Shown here: piece by piece, positions 47,954 to 59,288 of the stretch
Position numbering within the stretch: the first letter of the stretch is position 1
How the letters are laid out: every line of letters starts with the position of its first letter
Assembly (NCBI RefSeq): GCF_943734655.1
Contig: NC_071355.1
Span: 54,212,949-54,276,948 of the forward strand
Source: Sabethes cyaneus
Lineage: Eukaryota; Arthropoda; Insecta; Diptera; Culicidae
Direction of reading: 5' to 3'
Length of the DNA: 64,000 nucleotides
Program-made: the position numbers and the translations under genes
The notes under the pieces: generated by a model
What the model saw: the letters and a program-made list of their open reading frames with translations, nothing else
Told to the model about the DNA's origin: nothing
Databases searched by the model: none

Positions 47954-48001
47954 AACACACACACATACACACACACGCACGCACACACACACACACACAC
48001 A
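47954..48001. repeat. (AC)n tract 3' of the LINE
   Basis: About 48 bp of AC repeats with T and G interruptions, directly after the LINE's A-rich 3' end. Read as the other half of the target microsatellite. Confidence 0.9.
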
Positions 48002-48045
48002 GATGGTCGCGCTTAATCGGATTTTATCGTATTGAAATACCTATA

Positions 48046-48979
48046 GAGTAAGGAGGGGTAAAAGTGCGATGCGGGTAAAAGTGCGATTCAACGATTTATC
48101 GGTGCAGATTTCGAGTAAATTATCTACATTGGCATGGATGGGTGACTACTTTCACAGCTTGAATTTAATGTAAACTTTGGTTGCTTACGAAGCATAGTTG
48201 CTGAGTTATGTGCAAATGTTATTTTAGGGCGGTTTTGATGTAATATTTCGTTATACGACAAATATGATATCAACAGGAGGATATTACTTGTTGAAAATTT
48301 GTAGCAGCGTTTTACATCGCTCACATATCTGATTTGAAAATACGATGAAAAGAATTTACAAAATATATTTCGCTTTTCCGTAATTTAATCTATCCCCGTC
48401 AAGCGCTTTGCGGGGTAAAAGTGCGATTCACGGACGGGGCAAAAATGTATAACTAGTTATATACAGCTTTAGGCACTATATTACAGTTACTAGAGATGCA
48501 AGATCTGCAGAAAACTGTGTACTCTACAGATGTTGGCCGAAGGAAAACAATGTTTTTCGGCTGATGAAACAAAAAACAAACGTTTGGAAAAGTTTCGATC
48601 TAACGGCGGCTGCAATACATCAGCGCAAAATAGGAAAGGTGCAAATTGAGAATATTCCTTACCGAAACATAACGCAGATTGGAGATAATATGGTTTTGTT
48701 AGCTACTGTTATGCTAATTTCATGGATTCGAGCTTCGCACTTTTGCCCCACGCTATTCGCATTTTTACCCCGCTAGTGGGGTAAAAGTGCGAATCGGCAC
48801 TTGAACAGAAGAAAGAAGAATTTATTTTGCAAAACTCTATTACCGCTGATGATTTATAGTTGAATGTAAAGACATTGAGTTACTGCATCACTATAAAATA
48901 TATTATGTTGCTGTCCTTCTTTATATCTCACGAAAATTGATGACAACTTCAAACATCGCACTTATGCCCCGCCCTACTC
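48046..48979. mobile_element. 934-bp TA-flanked element X with GGGTAAAAGTGCGA iterons
   Basis: Ends GAGTAAGGAGGGG and inverse GAGTAGGGCGGGG, with TA on both sides (48044-48045, 48980-48981). The motif GGGTAAAAGTGCGA occurs direct at 48056, 48073, 48413, 48779 and, decayed, 48437; it is inverted at 48735, 48757 and 48956. The pair 48757/48779 forms a hairpin. No credible transposase ORF. The layout parallels element Y (53606-54527). Confidence 0.88.
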
Positions 48980-48984
48980 TAGAA

Positions 48985-49623
48985 ACATATCGCATTCAAA
49001 ATTGTACGTATAAGCTGATTTTGCGTATTTTTTAAAATTTTTGTTACGAGTAGGGAAATCTCTGCTCAGTACCTTAGAAGATACGGTACTATCAGACACC
49101 TGAGAGGACAACTCATGGTGTGGGCTTGGGTATCTCGACCTCTCTAATGGAGCGTGAGGATCCTGACCCACTAAAACCCTACTCGAGTATCCAGCCTCAA
49201 TCCCCCCCCCTGGCACCACCTTATTCGTATTACTTCAGGGAGGGGCTATTGTGCTAACCGCATCCTCTTCGATAAGTACTGGACTATGGTAGTTAGGTTA
49301 TTCACTCGCCGTTGATCGGCCCTCCAGCGGTTTTGTAGCTTGAGTACAATCTGGGTAGCAGCCGCATTGACCGCTCCCCAGACTTCCGAGACAGAACACA
49401 TCCTTTGGACTAAGTTATCCGGAGTAGTGTCCTGTCCGCTTACTGCCTGCATGTTGCTTCTCGCGCCCACGAAACGAGGGCATATAAAGAAAACATGTTC
49501 TGCAGTTTCTTCTACATACACGTATTCGGGACACGCGGGGGACTCCGCATGTCCGAACTTGTGCAGATACTGTCTAAAACAACCATGCCTTGACAGAATC
49601 TGTGTCAGGTGGAAGTTGACTTC
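48985..49623 (-). pseudogene. R1-clade LINE 3' fragment
   Basis: Minus-strand frame GEVNFHLTQILSRHGCFRQY, then LHKFGHAESPACPEYVYVEE, TAEHVFFICPRF and QNRWRADQRR. It matches the C-terminus of the 44421 LINE (GEVNFYLTQFLSGHGCFRKY... TAEHVFFDCPRF), including most of the zinc-knuckle-like motif (second C changed to Y). It starts abruptly at the edge of the element at 49624, so an insertion or deletion cut it there. Its orientation is opposite to the larger LINE. The 3' UTR extends to about 48985. Confidence 0.85.
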
Positions 49624-51527
49624 ACCAAGTAACAATCCAAGAGCAAATTGGTCTTATTCATTTCTTATAGTAGTTTTATCAGAGCATTGCTAAGTGTATC
49701 AGATTTTATAATGTTTTTCCCCAAGTGAATTTTATTTTATTAGATTAATATTTCTGAAGTATCACTGAAGGAGACTTGAAGAAACACTCATAAAACTGTA
49801 TTATCAATAAGTGTAATTCACCTTATAAGCAGTTTAAAGGGAGACTTGATTTATGCTTAAAAACGACGCTCCTCAAAGTTTAGCAATAGATTTGACAAAA
49901 ATTTATGACATTCTTCTACAAGATTGGTTTGTCTCAACAATACTGCCATAAAACTCTCTTAAAACCGTGTATTCTTGAAAGAGAAATCATACTCTTAAGA
50001 AAGAACATTCTAGCGTAAACAACTGATCTGTCAAAACGTATGTCTGAACCTGGAGAAAATTGAAAAAATTTGGATTTTTCAAACGGAAATTAAGCAAAAA
50101 TCGGCCCAATATTTTGAAAACTCTTTCCTATAAATAATCAGCGAAGTCACAAAATGAATGACGAGAGCAACAGAGCTGGGGAATGACAGTGCCGGTGATG
50201 ATTTATCAGTGGTAGATTTGTATGTAATTAGATAAATTTGGTTCGATTGTGTTTTACTGGAGACGGTGCGGGTTTCCTTTAGAGTTGTTTGTATTTTTTA
50301 AACTGAATGACCTCTATATCACTAGTTAGTATCTTTGTTTGGAAAATGATTGAGGGGATCGAAGCAATTGAAGCGTGTTTTGTAAAAGCGATGGTAACGA
50401 TAAAGTGTATAAGAAATTCTGTAGAATAAATTTTCCGCATGGAACTGTCGTGGACTGCACGACTTTTAATTTTGGAAATCAATTTATATTGACAATCAAC
50501 ATGTCTGCTGTACTTTAAAATTATCGCGCTAAAGGGAAGTATATGAATCTCCAGCACAAACATCGACACTTCGTTGACGTTTTCTTTGTTTGTACTAGAA
50601 TGGTTGCGAAAAAGCTTGGTTCCCTTAAGTAATTCAAATAATTCTTATTTAAGCGCAGCTTGTCTTCTTCAAGAATACAATAAGTATAGATGAACTTATT
50701 GCCCTCTTGGAAAAGTTTTCTTTGTCTTGTGCAAGAAATGTTAGTCTAAGAATCGCTTACTGGTTGATTCAGATAAAACCATCGAAAAAATGGCGAACAG
50801 GGCTATTTTGGACTACTTTTGAAATTGTAGCCAATTGCATGTAGGCGTTTATAAATATGGTGTTTTGCAATACCATACGTGATCTTATCTTTTTGAATAA
50901 ATGTTTGAACATATAAAAGGCGTTTTACCGCAATTTGTTAAAAATTTGGCAACTATCAACTTTTTAATGAAACTATTGAATTTTTTTTTATTAATTATAT
51001 TTTTCAATAATCTAGCAACAATAACCGGCGCGTTAAAATTTTCTAACTTTCATGTCACAAAACATCGACAAACTGAACGTGGCATGAATTTTTTTTTATG
51101 GGCAACAAAGCAGCTGCTTTTGTTACCATAAATTTTTATTTATATCCATTTTGGAAAAGTAATATCTGTGAATGCTTTTTTTCTCTTGTAGCTCTCAGTC
51201 AATTAAAAACTTTAAGGCTGTGAAAAGTGTATGATGTCTTGCAAGCGTTCTTTGAGAAGACAACCATAAAATCAGCAACACTTGTGGTGGTTTTTTTTTA
51301 GTTTCAAGCGACTCTTGAAAGTCACTATAAATAGATATCGATAAATATTAGAAGTTTTAAAACGACCTTTGGAATTATTCTTGAGAACCTTCTTTAGTGT
51401 GGGCCTCCCTAGTTTTATAAGGGATTTATGGCTGTTTTATCGCAATTTTAAGTTTTATGATCGGTTTTAAGAAGAAAATGCTGGAAACCTCTTCAAGTGC
51501 ATCTTAAAATTAACTTTATTACTTGGG
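49624..51527. mobile_element. 1.9-kb candidate element with CCAAGTAA ends
   Basis: Starts ACCAAGTAACAATCCAAGAG, exactly where the LINE fragment breaks, and ends AACTTTATTACTTGGG. The terminal ten or so bases resemble the 108-bp family (CCCAAGTAACAAT). Flanking pairs TC and CG do not match and LINE sequence does not resume on the right, so the right boundary is uncertain. The interior is AT-rich with no recognised frame. Confidence 0.45.
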
Positions 51528-53605
51528 CGTGGCGCTCCTCGATTTTTCTCAGTTTTTCTCGCTAAAATGCCTCTAAACACAATTGATGTAGAGCTATGTC
51601 TATACACTTTTTTCATAGATTATTGAATTGGATTCTTGGATTCAACTTAATGACAGCGAAAATTCATATGGTACTGATATGCGATTATGGGCAGTAATCC
51701 TTAACTATGCACTGTTTAGGTTCCAATAAAATTAAATTGCTTGCATATATTTCTAGGTTTATTAAATTGATACTAATAGCCGAAGGCAAAATTGGAGTTA
51801 AAACGTACAGTTATTGACGCTTTATTTCATTATATTTAACATACAGTATTGACATACACATGCCATACGGAATGTAGTACGTCAGTTTTGTTTTTATTAC
51901 AACATAAAACAGAAAACGGCAGATGTAATATTATTACTGTTACATAAACGAAATAGTCACTTAATAAATAAATGTCATTTAGATAACATCATTCATCGTA
52001 ACGGGATAAAATGCCGTGGGAAGAAGAAATTAAAGTCAAGCACAGTTCCACCATAAAGACTGTTTTAGTTGAAGGGTAATGAAAGCATACTGAAAATGTC
52101 ACGCAAAATTTAATGCGAAATTATTTTGGTTAATTATTTCTAGAACTGAATCGTGTGGCCGGTGCATAGTTTTTATTCCTGCAGCGCCGGTAGCGACGTG
52201 CAAAATACAAATCAAATCCAATTATATCATAAAAGGAAATTAAACATATTGTATGTAATGAAGCTTATATTCGAGTTGCTTAACATTTTATATCGCTTTT
52301 ATTAGAGAAATTTCAATCATCTAACTACTTTTTCCTGGGGGTTTTCCTGATAATCAGTGGGGCCAATTCGGTGAATGATTAACTTGCCTGAATAAGAGGA
52401 TAATTGACACGTCAATTGTGCCGTTACTTTTGCACTTCCTCGTCATACGTTGTAATGGGCATTTGATCTCTGGGAAGCTACCAATAATTAAGCAGTCGCC
52501 GTATCGAGACCTAACAGAGCATCATGAATAACAGCATTACGGGGTGAATGCTAAACGACCCAAAGCTTAAACTTTCGTGAACGTAACTTTCGATGTGATC
52601 ATAAAACTTTACCTAATAAATGGTGCTGCTTTGCATTCTCTTCTTTCTTCCCGTAGAGATCGAATGACCGGTGCATACAAGTATACCGCTGCCGATGTCA
52701 TAAGAAAAATTTCTCTAAGCACAATCTATTTCCCCTTTCCACAGCCTTAGGACATCAGCCACCAGCCATCAGCCATCAGAGTTGTGTAAGTCAAACACCA
52801 AGACTTTCCATTCGAATCGGATGTCGTACAATCGCAACCTGTGCCGTTGCTGTCACAACCATTCATCGGAAGTTGTTTCCTTTTTTATTATTGTTTATCA
52901 ATTAAAGCCAAATTAATTTGCGCAAAAAATTGCGATAGCTGTAACGATTCCGTGCATGCCGTTAGAAAATGGCTTCCGAACTTTTCTGCAGAGCACAGCA
53001 TCTTAGAGACCCAGTAGCCGGCATCAACGTGCACGCATCGGCGAATCGGCTGTGTAATGGGATGGGATAATAGTGCTGATGCAGCCATAATAATGCACTG
53101 ATAATCAACAAAAAAAAATTTTTTTCTTGTTCAACTCCTCCATTGGTTATGGTTTTAATTTGCACTCCTCAATTACATCATCACCCACATAATATGTATA
53201 AGCCGGCGCATTATAGCTCGAAAGAAGTCGGAAGCTGCGCCGGCAGTCAATCATTTCACTTTAGAGATTTTCGGATGCACTCTCACATATGTTTTGCCAT
53301 GCATGTCTGAATCTGGAGAATGTTTATGCAAAGAGGTTTAGTGTGATGCGATGGCGGAACAGTTTAGAGGCCAATTGATCACGATAATTATTTTGGCCCG
53401 GTTGGAAATGCGGGCAAAATGTTATTGTTAACGATTGACGGAGAGAATAAACTGACCCAAAATGCATCGGTGCAATGTGCATTGTTTGCCAGCCCGGTTT
53501 GAAAAGTTTTCGTTCAGTTACGCTGCTGTGCTGTGTGTTGTCTGTTGCACCGGGCTAATTTTCCACTCTTTGCCATAAGAACTGTGGAAAGTATTAAATA
53601 CGGTA
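51528..53605. other. No recognised gene; unique-looking DNA
   Basis: Mixed sequence with a short inverted pair GCCGGCGCA (53203) and TGCGCCGGC (53237). It also has the phrase CATCAGCCACCAGCCATCAG near 52754. Open frames are short and unrecognised. Candidate host DNA. Confidence 0.35.
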
Positions 53606-54527
53606 GGGTATTGTAGTTATCGTCGGGCCACTGTTATGGTCGGGCCATCACGATTTTACAGTTTTAGTAACTTATGATATCTATGATACAATCATTGTAA
53701 AACTTCTTACTGTGATAGCTAACTTTTCACAATATTGTGAGTTTCAATCGTGTATTCAAAACAGCCGTACTGAATTCAGTGACTAAATCTTCCAAAAAAA
53801 AGTTTTCCACGCGCCATGAACTTTTCTTCAGGAAATGATTCATGAAATGCAATTATCGAGATAAATTTTGAAAATGTATGAAGTGTGTTGTGCTGCACAC
53901 GTAGACTATAGAAAAATCCCCTCCAGTAAGGTGTTTGGGAAGGCTAAGGTGAAATACTAGAAAAGCGCTATTTGTACAGGTCGGGTCACTTGAGTAGTCA
54001 TGGTTGGGCCACCATAATTTAAAGCGCAGAAGCGCAATAATCGCTAGAGAATGTCAGTCACATAAAATGTGATGAAATGAAGCAAAATTAATACGATAAA
54101 TACTTAGATTTTTGTTGTTATTTCATTGTAGTTGCACAATTCGGAAAAGGCAATTGTAGCAATACTGATTTTACAAGATCGCCAAAATTCCGCAAAAATG
54201 AAATTAAAAATAGGGTATTTGTGCATATATGAGCCGTTGTTCACGGAATTCATTCTTTCCATGCCTCTATATACAATTCCAATACGTATGTCTTAGATTT
54301 TCTGCGGTGGCCCAAGCTGTACAACATGGCCCGACTATGACAACATTTTTTGTCTTCACGTAAATGCCTATAACTTTTTTATTTTTCAATCAATTAGTTC
54401 AAAACTTTCCGGAAACATACCTTATTCTTAGACCTTTGCAACGATGTATTTAGATTTCCAAAATTCCTTTTGAAACGAAAGTTATGGGCGAATTCCAAAA
54501 CGTGGCCCAACCACGACTACACTCCCC
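53606..54527. mobile_element. 922-bp TA-flanked element Y with GTCGGGCCA iterons
   Basis: Ends GGGTATTGTAGTTATCG and inverse GGGGAGTGTAGTCGTGG, TA on both sides (53604-53605, 54528-54529). Motif GTCGGGCCA direct at 53622, 53639, 53980 and 54003 (one base changed in the last two); inverted at 54308, 54327 and 54503. No credible ORF. The positions closely parallel those in element X. Confidence 0.88.
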
Positions 54528-54529
54528 TA

Positions 54530-55599
54530 CACTTGATGACACTAAATACAAATCCGGCCTATCTCAATTAGAGCTAATCAAAAGTACAAAACGTTCAAGT
54601 ACTCAGGCTTTAATTTTGATTGGAGGTTTGATCCCAACATAAATTCATTCAAAAATTACATAATTTTATTCCAGACAGAATTTCATTTGAATTCCATTTT
54701 CAAATCATAGAATTACGAACCCCACGTGATTGTGCTTTCCTCAGCGTACCTGGGCTTGTTTTTTTAGCATCACAGCACAGGGCTGATTTTGCCGCAAAAC
54801 ATTCGCTTCGGCTGAGTGAAACGTTCGCGCTTTGTGCCATTCCTCTCGGAACGGAATAGAAGGCTTGCCCTGGAGCCTGTTCTTTACGCCGCAGCGCAGC
54901 GCAGCGGCCTGAAACTCGATAGCTTTAAATTCAGGAATGCGACAGTGGTGGTTGTGCAATCAGAAGTTATTATGAGTCGAGTTTCTTGGGATGTGGAATT
55001 TTCAACAGGCCTAACACGGCCCTTACCGTGGAGGAACAGAAAAAAATATTATTACTATTCAAATATTATTATCATCATCGGCTTCAGACGAGAAGGAAGA
55101 CGAGTAAGTTTCTCGCTCGATGACTAATTCAAGTCTCCTGCAAGCCGACTGTCTCAGCTCAGGACAAATCCAACAGGTTTTTTTGAGCTACTATGTATGG
55201 TATAAGTTTGCTCTTTTGCCCTATGATTAATGTTGTCCGAGGGCCAGCGGCGTTCATGGCACAACAGAGTTGCGATGAAGTGGAGCAAAACAGGAAACAA
55301 AAGCAATGTTGGTTCCGGGTAGTATTTTTCAATGCCATTTTTAATTTTCAAACTAAATGCCAATTATAAATGTTATGTTTTGTTCAATATGAACTTAGAC
55401 AACGAAGTTTGCTCATTAAAGCAGCCTTTTTAATCGGCATAGAATCAACTTTTCAAACAACGTGGTGCTATAAATTAAATGTATTAGAACCTCTGATAGA
55501 TTAACTCTCAACCAGGCAAAGAATGTATCAAATAGCGCTCCCGCTGGGCTAAAGGCCATGCCAGTCTGATACCTCCACTGTATTTTTAGTATGCCTTTG
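54530..55599. other. No recognised gene
   Basis: GC-richer patch at 54760-55130 with CGCAGCGCAGCGCAGCGG near 54891 and overlapping short ORFs on both strands; none recognised. Confidence 0.4.
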
Positions 55600-56260
55600 G
55601 CAGGTGGCAAATTTCCAACCTCTTGGAAATCGTCGTTTATGTTATAAAAAGGAGAACAAAATGCACATTGACAATTATAGTGGAATTTCCACCCCGAGCG
55701 CGATTGCTAACAACTCGTTGTATTAGACCGTATTTTTGGATTTTGCCAACAATATATTGTTGAGGAGCAGCATGGATTTATGCCAAAGCATTTTACCGTG
55801 ACCCACCTTTCATCGTTTACTTCCTACAGTAACGGATGGTGGTAATCACGCTAAGCAAACTGATGCAGTTTATTTCGGCTTGACAGAAGTCATTGATAGC
55901 ATCAACCATCGTCTTAGCCAAATTGGGAAAGTTAGGCAGAGCTATCAGCTAGTTACGTTCGTACCTCGTAGGTCGTTAGCACACAGTGAAAATCGGTGAT
56001 AACTTTTCTGGCAAATTTACTGCTACGTCTGGAATCCCTCAAGGTAGCCACCTCGGACCATTGATTTTCATTATATACTTCAATTTTAGGCTGAGAGTTG
56101 CACGTTTGTCTTTCGCCGACGATATGATATGTACGTTTCAACAGCACAAACCGTAGAAGGTTAATCTAAGCTAGAAAAAAAGCTGATCATTTTTGAATAC
56201 CAGCTTTTGGGAACCGAAAGATTTAGGCGTGTTATCATCCCACAAGCACATATCTTAGAT

Positions 56261-56383
56261 CAGCGGTTCCCAACCTTTTTTCGGTTCGCGTACCCCCCGA
56301 CGGATTTCCCTATACTATTCTGAAGCGAACTAAAGTTTTGGCGTACCCCTAGGGGTTCGCGAACCCCCATTTGGGAACCGCTG
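56261..56383. mobile_element. hAT-like MITE (123 bp) with perfect 8-bp TSD
   Basis: Starts CAGCGGTTCCCAACC and ends TTGGGAACCGCTG. Flanked by TCTTAGAT on both sides (56253-56260, 56384-56391). Internal GGTTCGCG... and CGCGAACC pair. Same family as 24145-24266. It interrupts the LINE. Confidence 0.95.
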
Positions 56384-56597
56384 TCTTAGATAGTCGGTAA
56401 GTCCTCTGGAAATCTCGGATTTATGTTCCAAACCCCTAAGGATTTCAGCAACATCTACTTCTAAAGTCCTTATACTGCTCAATGCTACGTTCCATCCCCG
56501 AATAATGCTGTCAAGTTTGGAATCCTTAGTATCACTAATGGAGTTGACAGAATCGAAACTATACAGCAGAGATTTGTGCGCTCTGGTCTTGGGCTGA

Positions 56598-57275
56598 TAC
56601 CGAATGGCCGAAACACAAATGGCCGAATCACGAATGGCCGAAATCCAAATGGCCGAATTTCAACAACAGTCATAGAAGGCCGAATCATGAAAGGCCGAAT
56701 AACAAAAGGCCGAATCACGAATGGCCGAATCACGAATGGCCGAATCACGAAAGGCCGCATGTTTTCGGAATGCCCAAATAACTATTTAATTAAAAACATG
56801 AATTGGCAAGCAGCATATGTAACACAACTATTTACTATAGTGTAAAGATAATTGAAAGCTCTTTCTTCCCCTAAGCGCAAATGCGAAACCCATTCACCAC
56901 GTCAGTAGCAAATGCAAATATTTCCTAGATGATTCAGCGCGAGTGTGCGCCGGTGACCCGCCGTCGGAAGAGTCGGCCACTGCGGGGGGCAGCCCCCCGC
57001 AGAAACCATTACTATTTAGGTGCATGCATTTTCCTAGGTTTACTGACTAGTAGGGATTATCCTTTAGTTAAGTTCGAACGAGCGGCAGCGAGTAAGGACA
57101 GCATGCACCCAACGTTTGTGCAGGTTGAATGCCGTGAAAATTTTCGGCCAAATATGAAGTTCGGCCATTCGTGTTTCGGCCTTTTGTGATTCGGCCATTC
57201 GTGATTCGGCCATTAGATATATTATGCCATTTGTTATTTCGACCATTTGTGTTTCGGCCATTCGTAGGTAATCCC
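56598..57275. mobile_element. Fold-back repeat with inverted CGGCC minisatellites, copy 2
   Basis: Left: an array of GAATGGCCGAATCAC-type 15-bp units (56598-56760). Right: the inverse, TTCGGCCATTCGTGA-type units (57140-57270). The centre holds TTCCCCTAAGCGC (shared with 10836-11340), CGCCGGTGACCCGCCG and a perfect 11-bp-stem hairpin CTGCGGGGGGC-A-GCCCCCCGCAG at 56980-57002. It interrupts the LINE between RFVRSG and the next C-terminal block. A Helitron-like origin is possible but not shown. Confidence 0.75.
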
Positions 57276-57445
57276 TGCTCTTCGACACTTTTCATGGAGC
57301 TTTATGCTATTTATGCGTCTAAAATGTTTACCGCTAATAAGAACCATTCAGTTACAGGTACTACGTGGAATTCTGCGATACCATGAATTTCTACCAGTTC
57401 TACCCAGACGAACGAATTACGAGACATATAGTAGTTAGTAGAATA

Positions 57446-58150
57446 AAGGGTGTTCCACATCAAATTGCACCACGGAAGAAACGCTGTAGAAAATTACCTA
57501 ACTGACCGATCCTTTTCAAACTTTCAGACAACAAAATATAACCCATTAGTAAGCTTTTGGCATATTTGTTCAACTTCAATACCATAACGAAAAGTTTTGT
57601 ACAACCTAGCTGCAGCTTCATCTGTACGGAAATCAACTTTTTCTTCATGGCTTCTTCAGATTTGACCTCTTTAGGATGCTTCCGTAATGCCTGCACACTT
57701 AAAAAAAAATACCGAGTTCGGTAAATTACCGTAAATTTGATCGAACTCTGAGCAGCAGAACGTTCGGTAAAAAAATTTTATGATGCCAAACATTATTAAT
57801 GATCCGTAAACGTCGATTGGCACCATCGAATTTTACCGAACGTTCGGCTGCTCAGAGTTCGGTAAAAAAAAAATTAAGTGTGTGCTTCATAATAGCCTAG
57901 TATTTTTCAATGGACCTTAGTTCGTGATGAGACAATTGAGGATTTTCCAGGTGCTTGCGCAAAATAAATTCGCGACGCTGCTTTTCGGGTGACGCCATTT
58001 TTTCCTATTTTCGAATAACTGATCGCGATAAAAATAGAGTATAAACAATACACTCTAAACTACTTCTAGTCAAATTTTCAAGAGAAAATACCCAATGGGT
58101 AATTTTCTACAGCGTTTCTTCCGTGGTACAATTTGATGTGCGACACCCTT
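57446..58150 (-). mobile_element. Internally deleted mariner-type transposon, ~53-bp TIRs
   Basis: AAGGGTGTTCCACATCAAAT... at 57446 and its inverse ending 58150 (AAGGGTGTCGCACATCAAAT) match over about 53 bp, with TA on both sides (57444-57445, 58151-58152). The minus strand encodes a transposase start MASPEKQRREFILRKHLENP then QLSHHEL, a helix-turn-helix-like N-terminus, followed after a short decayed stretch by ALRKHPKEVKSEEAMKKKLI. The catalytic domain is missing, so this is an internal deletion derivative. A 189-bp MITE sits inside it. Confidence 0.85.
57694..57882. mobile_element. 189-bp MITE, CACACTTAA ends, TSD TG
   Basis: Starts CACACTTAAAAAAAAATACC and ends AAAAATTAAGTGTG; inner arms CGAACTCTGAGCAGC and GCTGCTCAGAGTTCG pair. 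TG lies on both sides (57692-57693, 57883-57884). Excluding the insert and one TG, the host transposase frame runs on (MK then QALRKHP), which supports the boundary and the two-base duplication. Confidence 0.85.
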
Positions 58151-58254
58151 TAGTTGGACTTCTCCGATTATTCAACCGAGTTGCTGAAGCATTTGCTTTT
58201 AATTTGTCCAGGGAAGCAATTAAAGCATTCTCACACCTAACTACTGATCTAACT

Positions 58255-58890
58255 TGACCTGCGGTATCTTGAACCTGTTTTTAAGGACTCGCAGAAGATT
58301 CAGGAATATTCGCAGTGGCCGACTGTACTGTTGCTTCAGCCGGGATGGGAAATCTAGAATGTTTGAATTGGCTGTTGTTCGATACGTGACAAGAAAAATG
58401 TCCAGTGCTTGCCTAATGTACCCTTTTACCTTCTGAACTTTTTCGGATTGCTCGTTTGAACGTGTTCACAGATTTTCCGACCTGGCCGTTAGATTGTCGA
58501 CGATAAGGGGACGGCCGTGGGGACCTGTTGTATTCCATTCTAGTCGCAGTAATGGATGAATTCTCCGCTGCTGAACTGGCTGCCGTTATTGGTGACGAGC
58601 AGTTTTGGATTACTCTTGTTAGGAAAGACCGACAAAGCAGGTTAATGGTAGTCTACAGGGTTGAAAAGATAGTAATCCCCATTCAATAGACCCGCATAGT
58701 AAGCATGAATGTGCTGCCATGCGGTGGTTGTGGACGGCCACGGTTTAGGAGTAGCCTTCGGCGAAGACCGCTTAGCCACTGTATAATACTGGCAAGCCTT
58801 GTCGAAACTGGAAATCTGCTATTCTAATCCCGGCCAATATGCAGTATACATTGCTACGGGCGATGATTTTCATGCGTTGTATTCTCGGAT
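58255..58890 (-). pseudogene. Ty3/gypsy integrase
   Basis: Minus-strand integrase remnants: IQRMKIIARSNVY (zinc-binding region, ~58860), PWPSTTTAWQRIHAYYAG (cf. PWqRvHiDYAGP, first catalytic D replaced), LLVTNNGSQFSSGEFIHYC (second catalytic region, cf. sDNGtqFts, D replaced by N), then YRRQSNGQVGKSVNTFKRAI (YhPqSNGqaErfV.tfK). The order is right for gypsy, but frames shift and both visible catalytic acids are changed. It is the 3' part of the element whose gag lies near 61.5 kb. Confidence 0.88.
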
Positions 58891-59288
58891 CCCGATCAGA
58901 TGATTCTAACAAAAATATTACAGAATTGTAATTGTAGCTCAAGTTGATATTTCTGTCAAACTCCGTTATAAATGTGAAAAAAAAATTACGATACACAAAA
59001 TGTTCTACCAAGATTCTATTTCATTCTGTTACTCAAAACACACTTTGTTATAATTTGGTTATACAGCAGGACAGAATTTTTTTTAACATGTCTTGATACA
59101 AACTAGATCAAATTATATCATAATTTGCTATTTTTGTGATATGCCCAGGGCAAATTTTGTTACAAATTTTGATATTTTAACTACTATTGAGATCAAGTTT
59201 ATAACAAAACACAAAGGAGATTTTGTTATAAAATACTTGTTATTTATAACTCATCCTGTTAAAAATTTGATATCTTCATTTGATCGGG
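58891..59288. mobile_element. 398-bp MITE, CCCGATCA ends, in gypsy integrase
   Basis: Starts CCCGATCAGATGATTCTAAC and ends CTTCATTTGATCGGG. AT-rich interior with repeated GTTATA/TTACAAA words and no ORF. Target duplication uncertain (AT on both sides). It splits the integrase from the RNase H region. Confidence 0.75.

Larger units (their letters stand above)
55600..58230 (+). pseudogene. Jockey/CR1-like LINE RT and C-terminus, multiply interrupted
   Basis: Plus-strand pieces in different frames: HIDNYSGISTPSAI (55660), QTDAVYFGLTEVIDSINHRL (decayed DF.KAFDsInH, ~55860), VKIGDNFSGKF and TSGIPQGSHLGPLIFIIYFN (~56030), LSFADDM (palm motif, ~56110). After a hAT MITE comes GVDRIETIQQRFVRSG (~56540), the C-terminal block. 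After a fold-back repeat comes LFMELYAIYASKMF, and after a mariner derivative GLLRLFNRVAEAFAFNLSRE (~58156). These are the known order of RT, RIE.vQrrFvR and RlfN.va..fdFn.Sr tail. Frameshifts and four insertions make it dead. It ends against the gypsy element. Confidence 0.85.

Noticed and set aside
56980..57002. Helitron 3' terminal hairpin
   Set aside because: The perfect GC hairpin is there, but no CTRR end follows at the expected ~10-12 bases and the hairpin is in the middle of the repeat.
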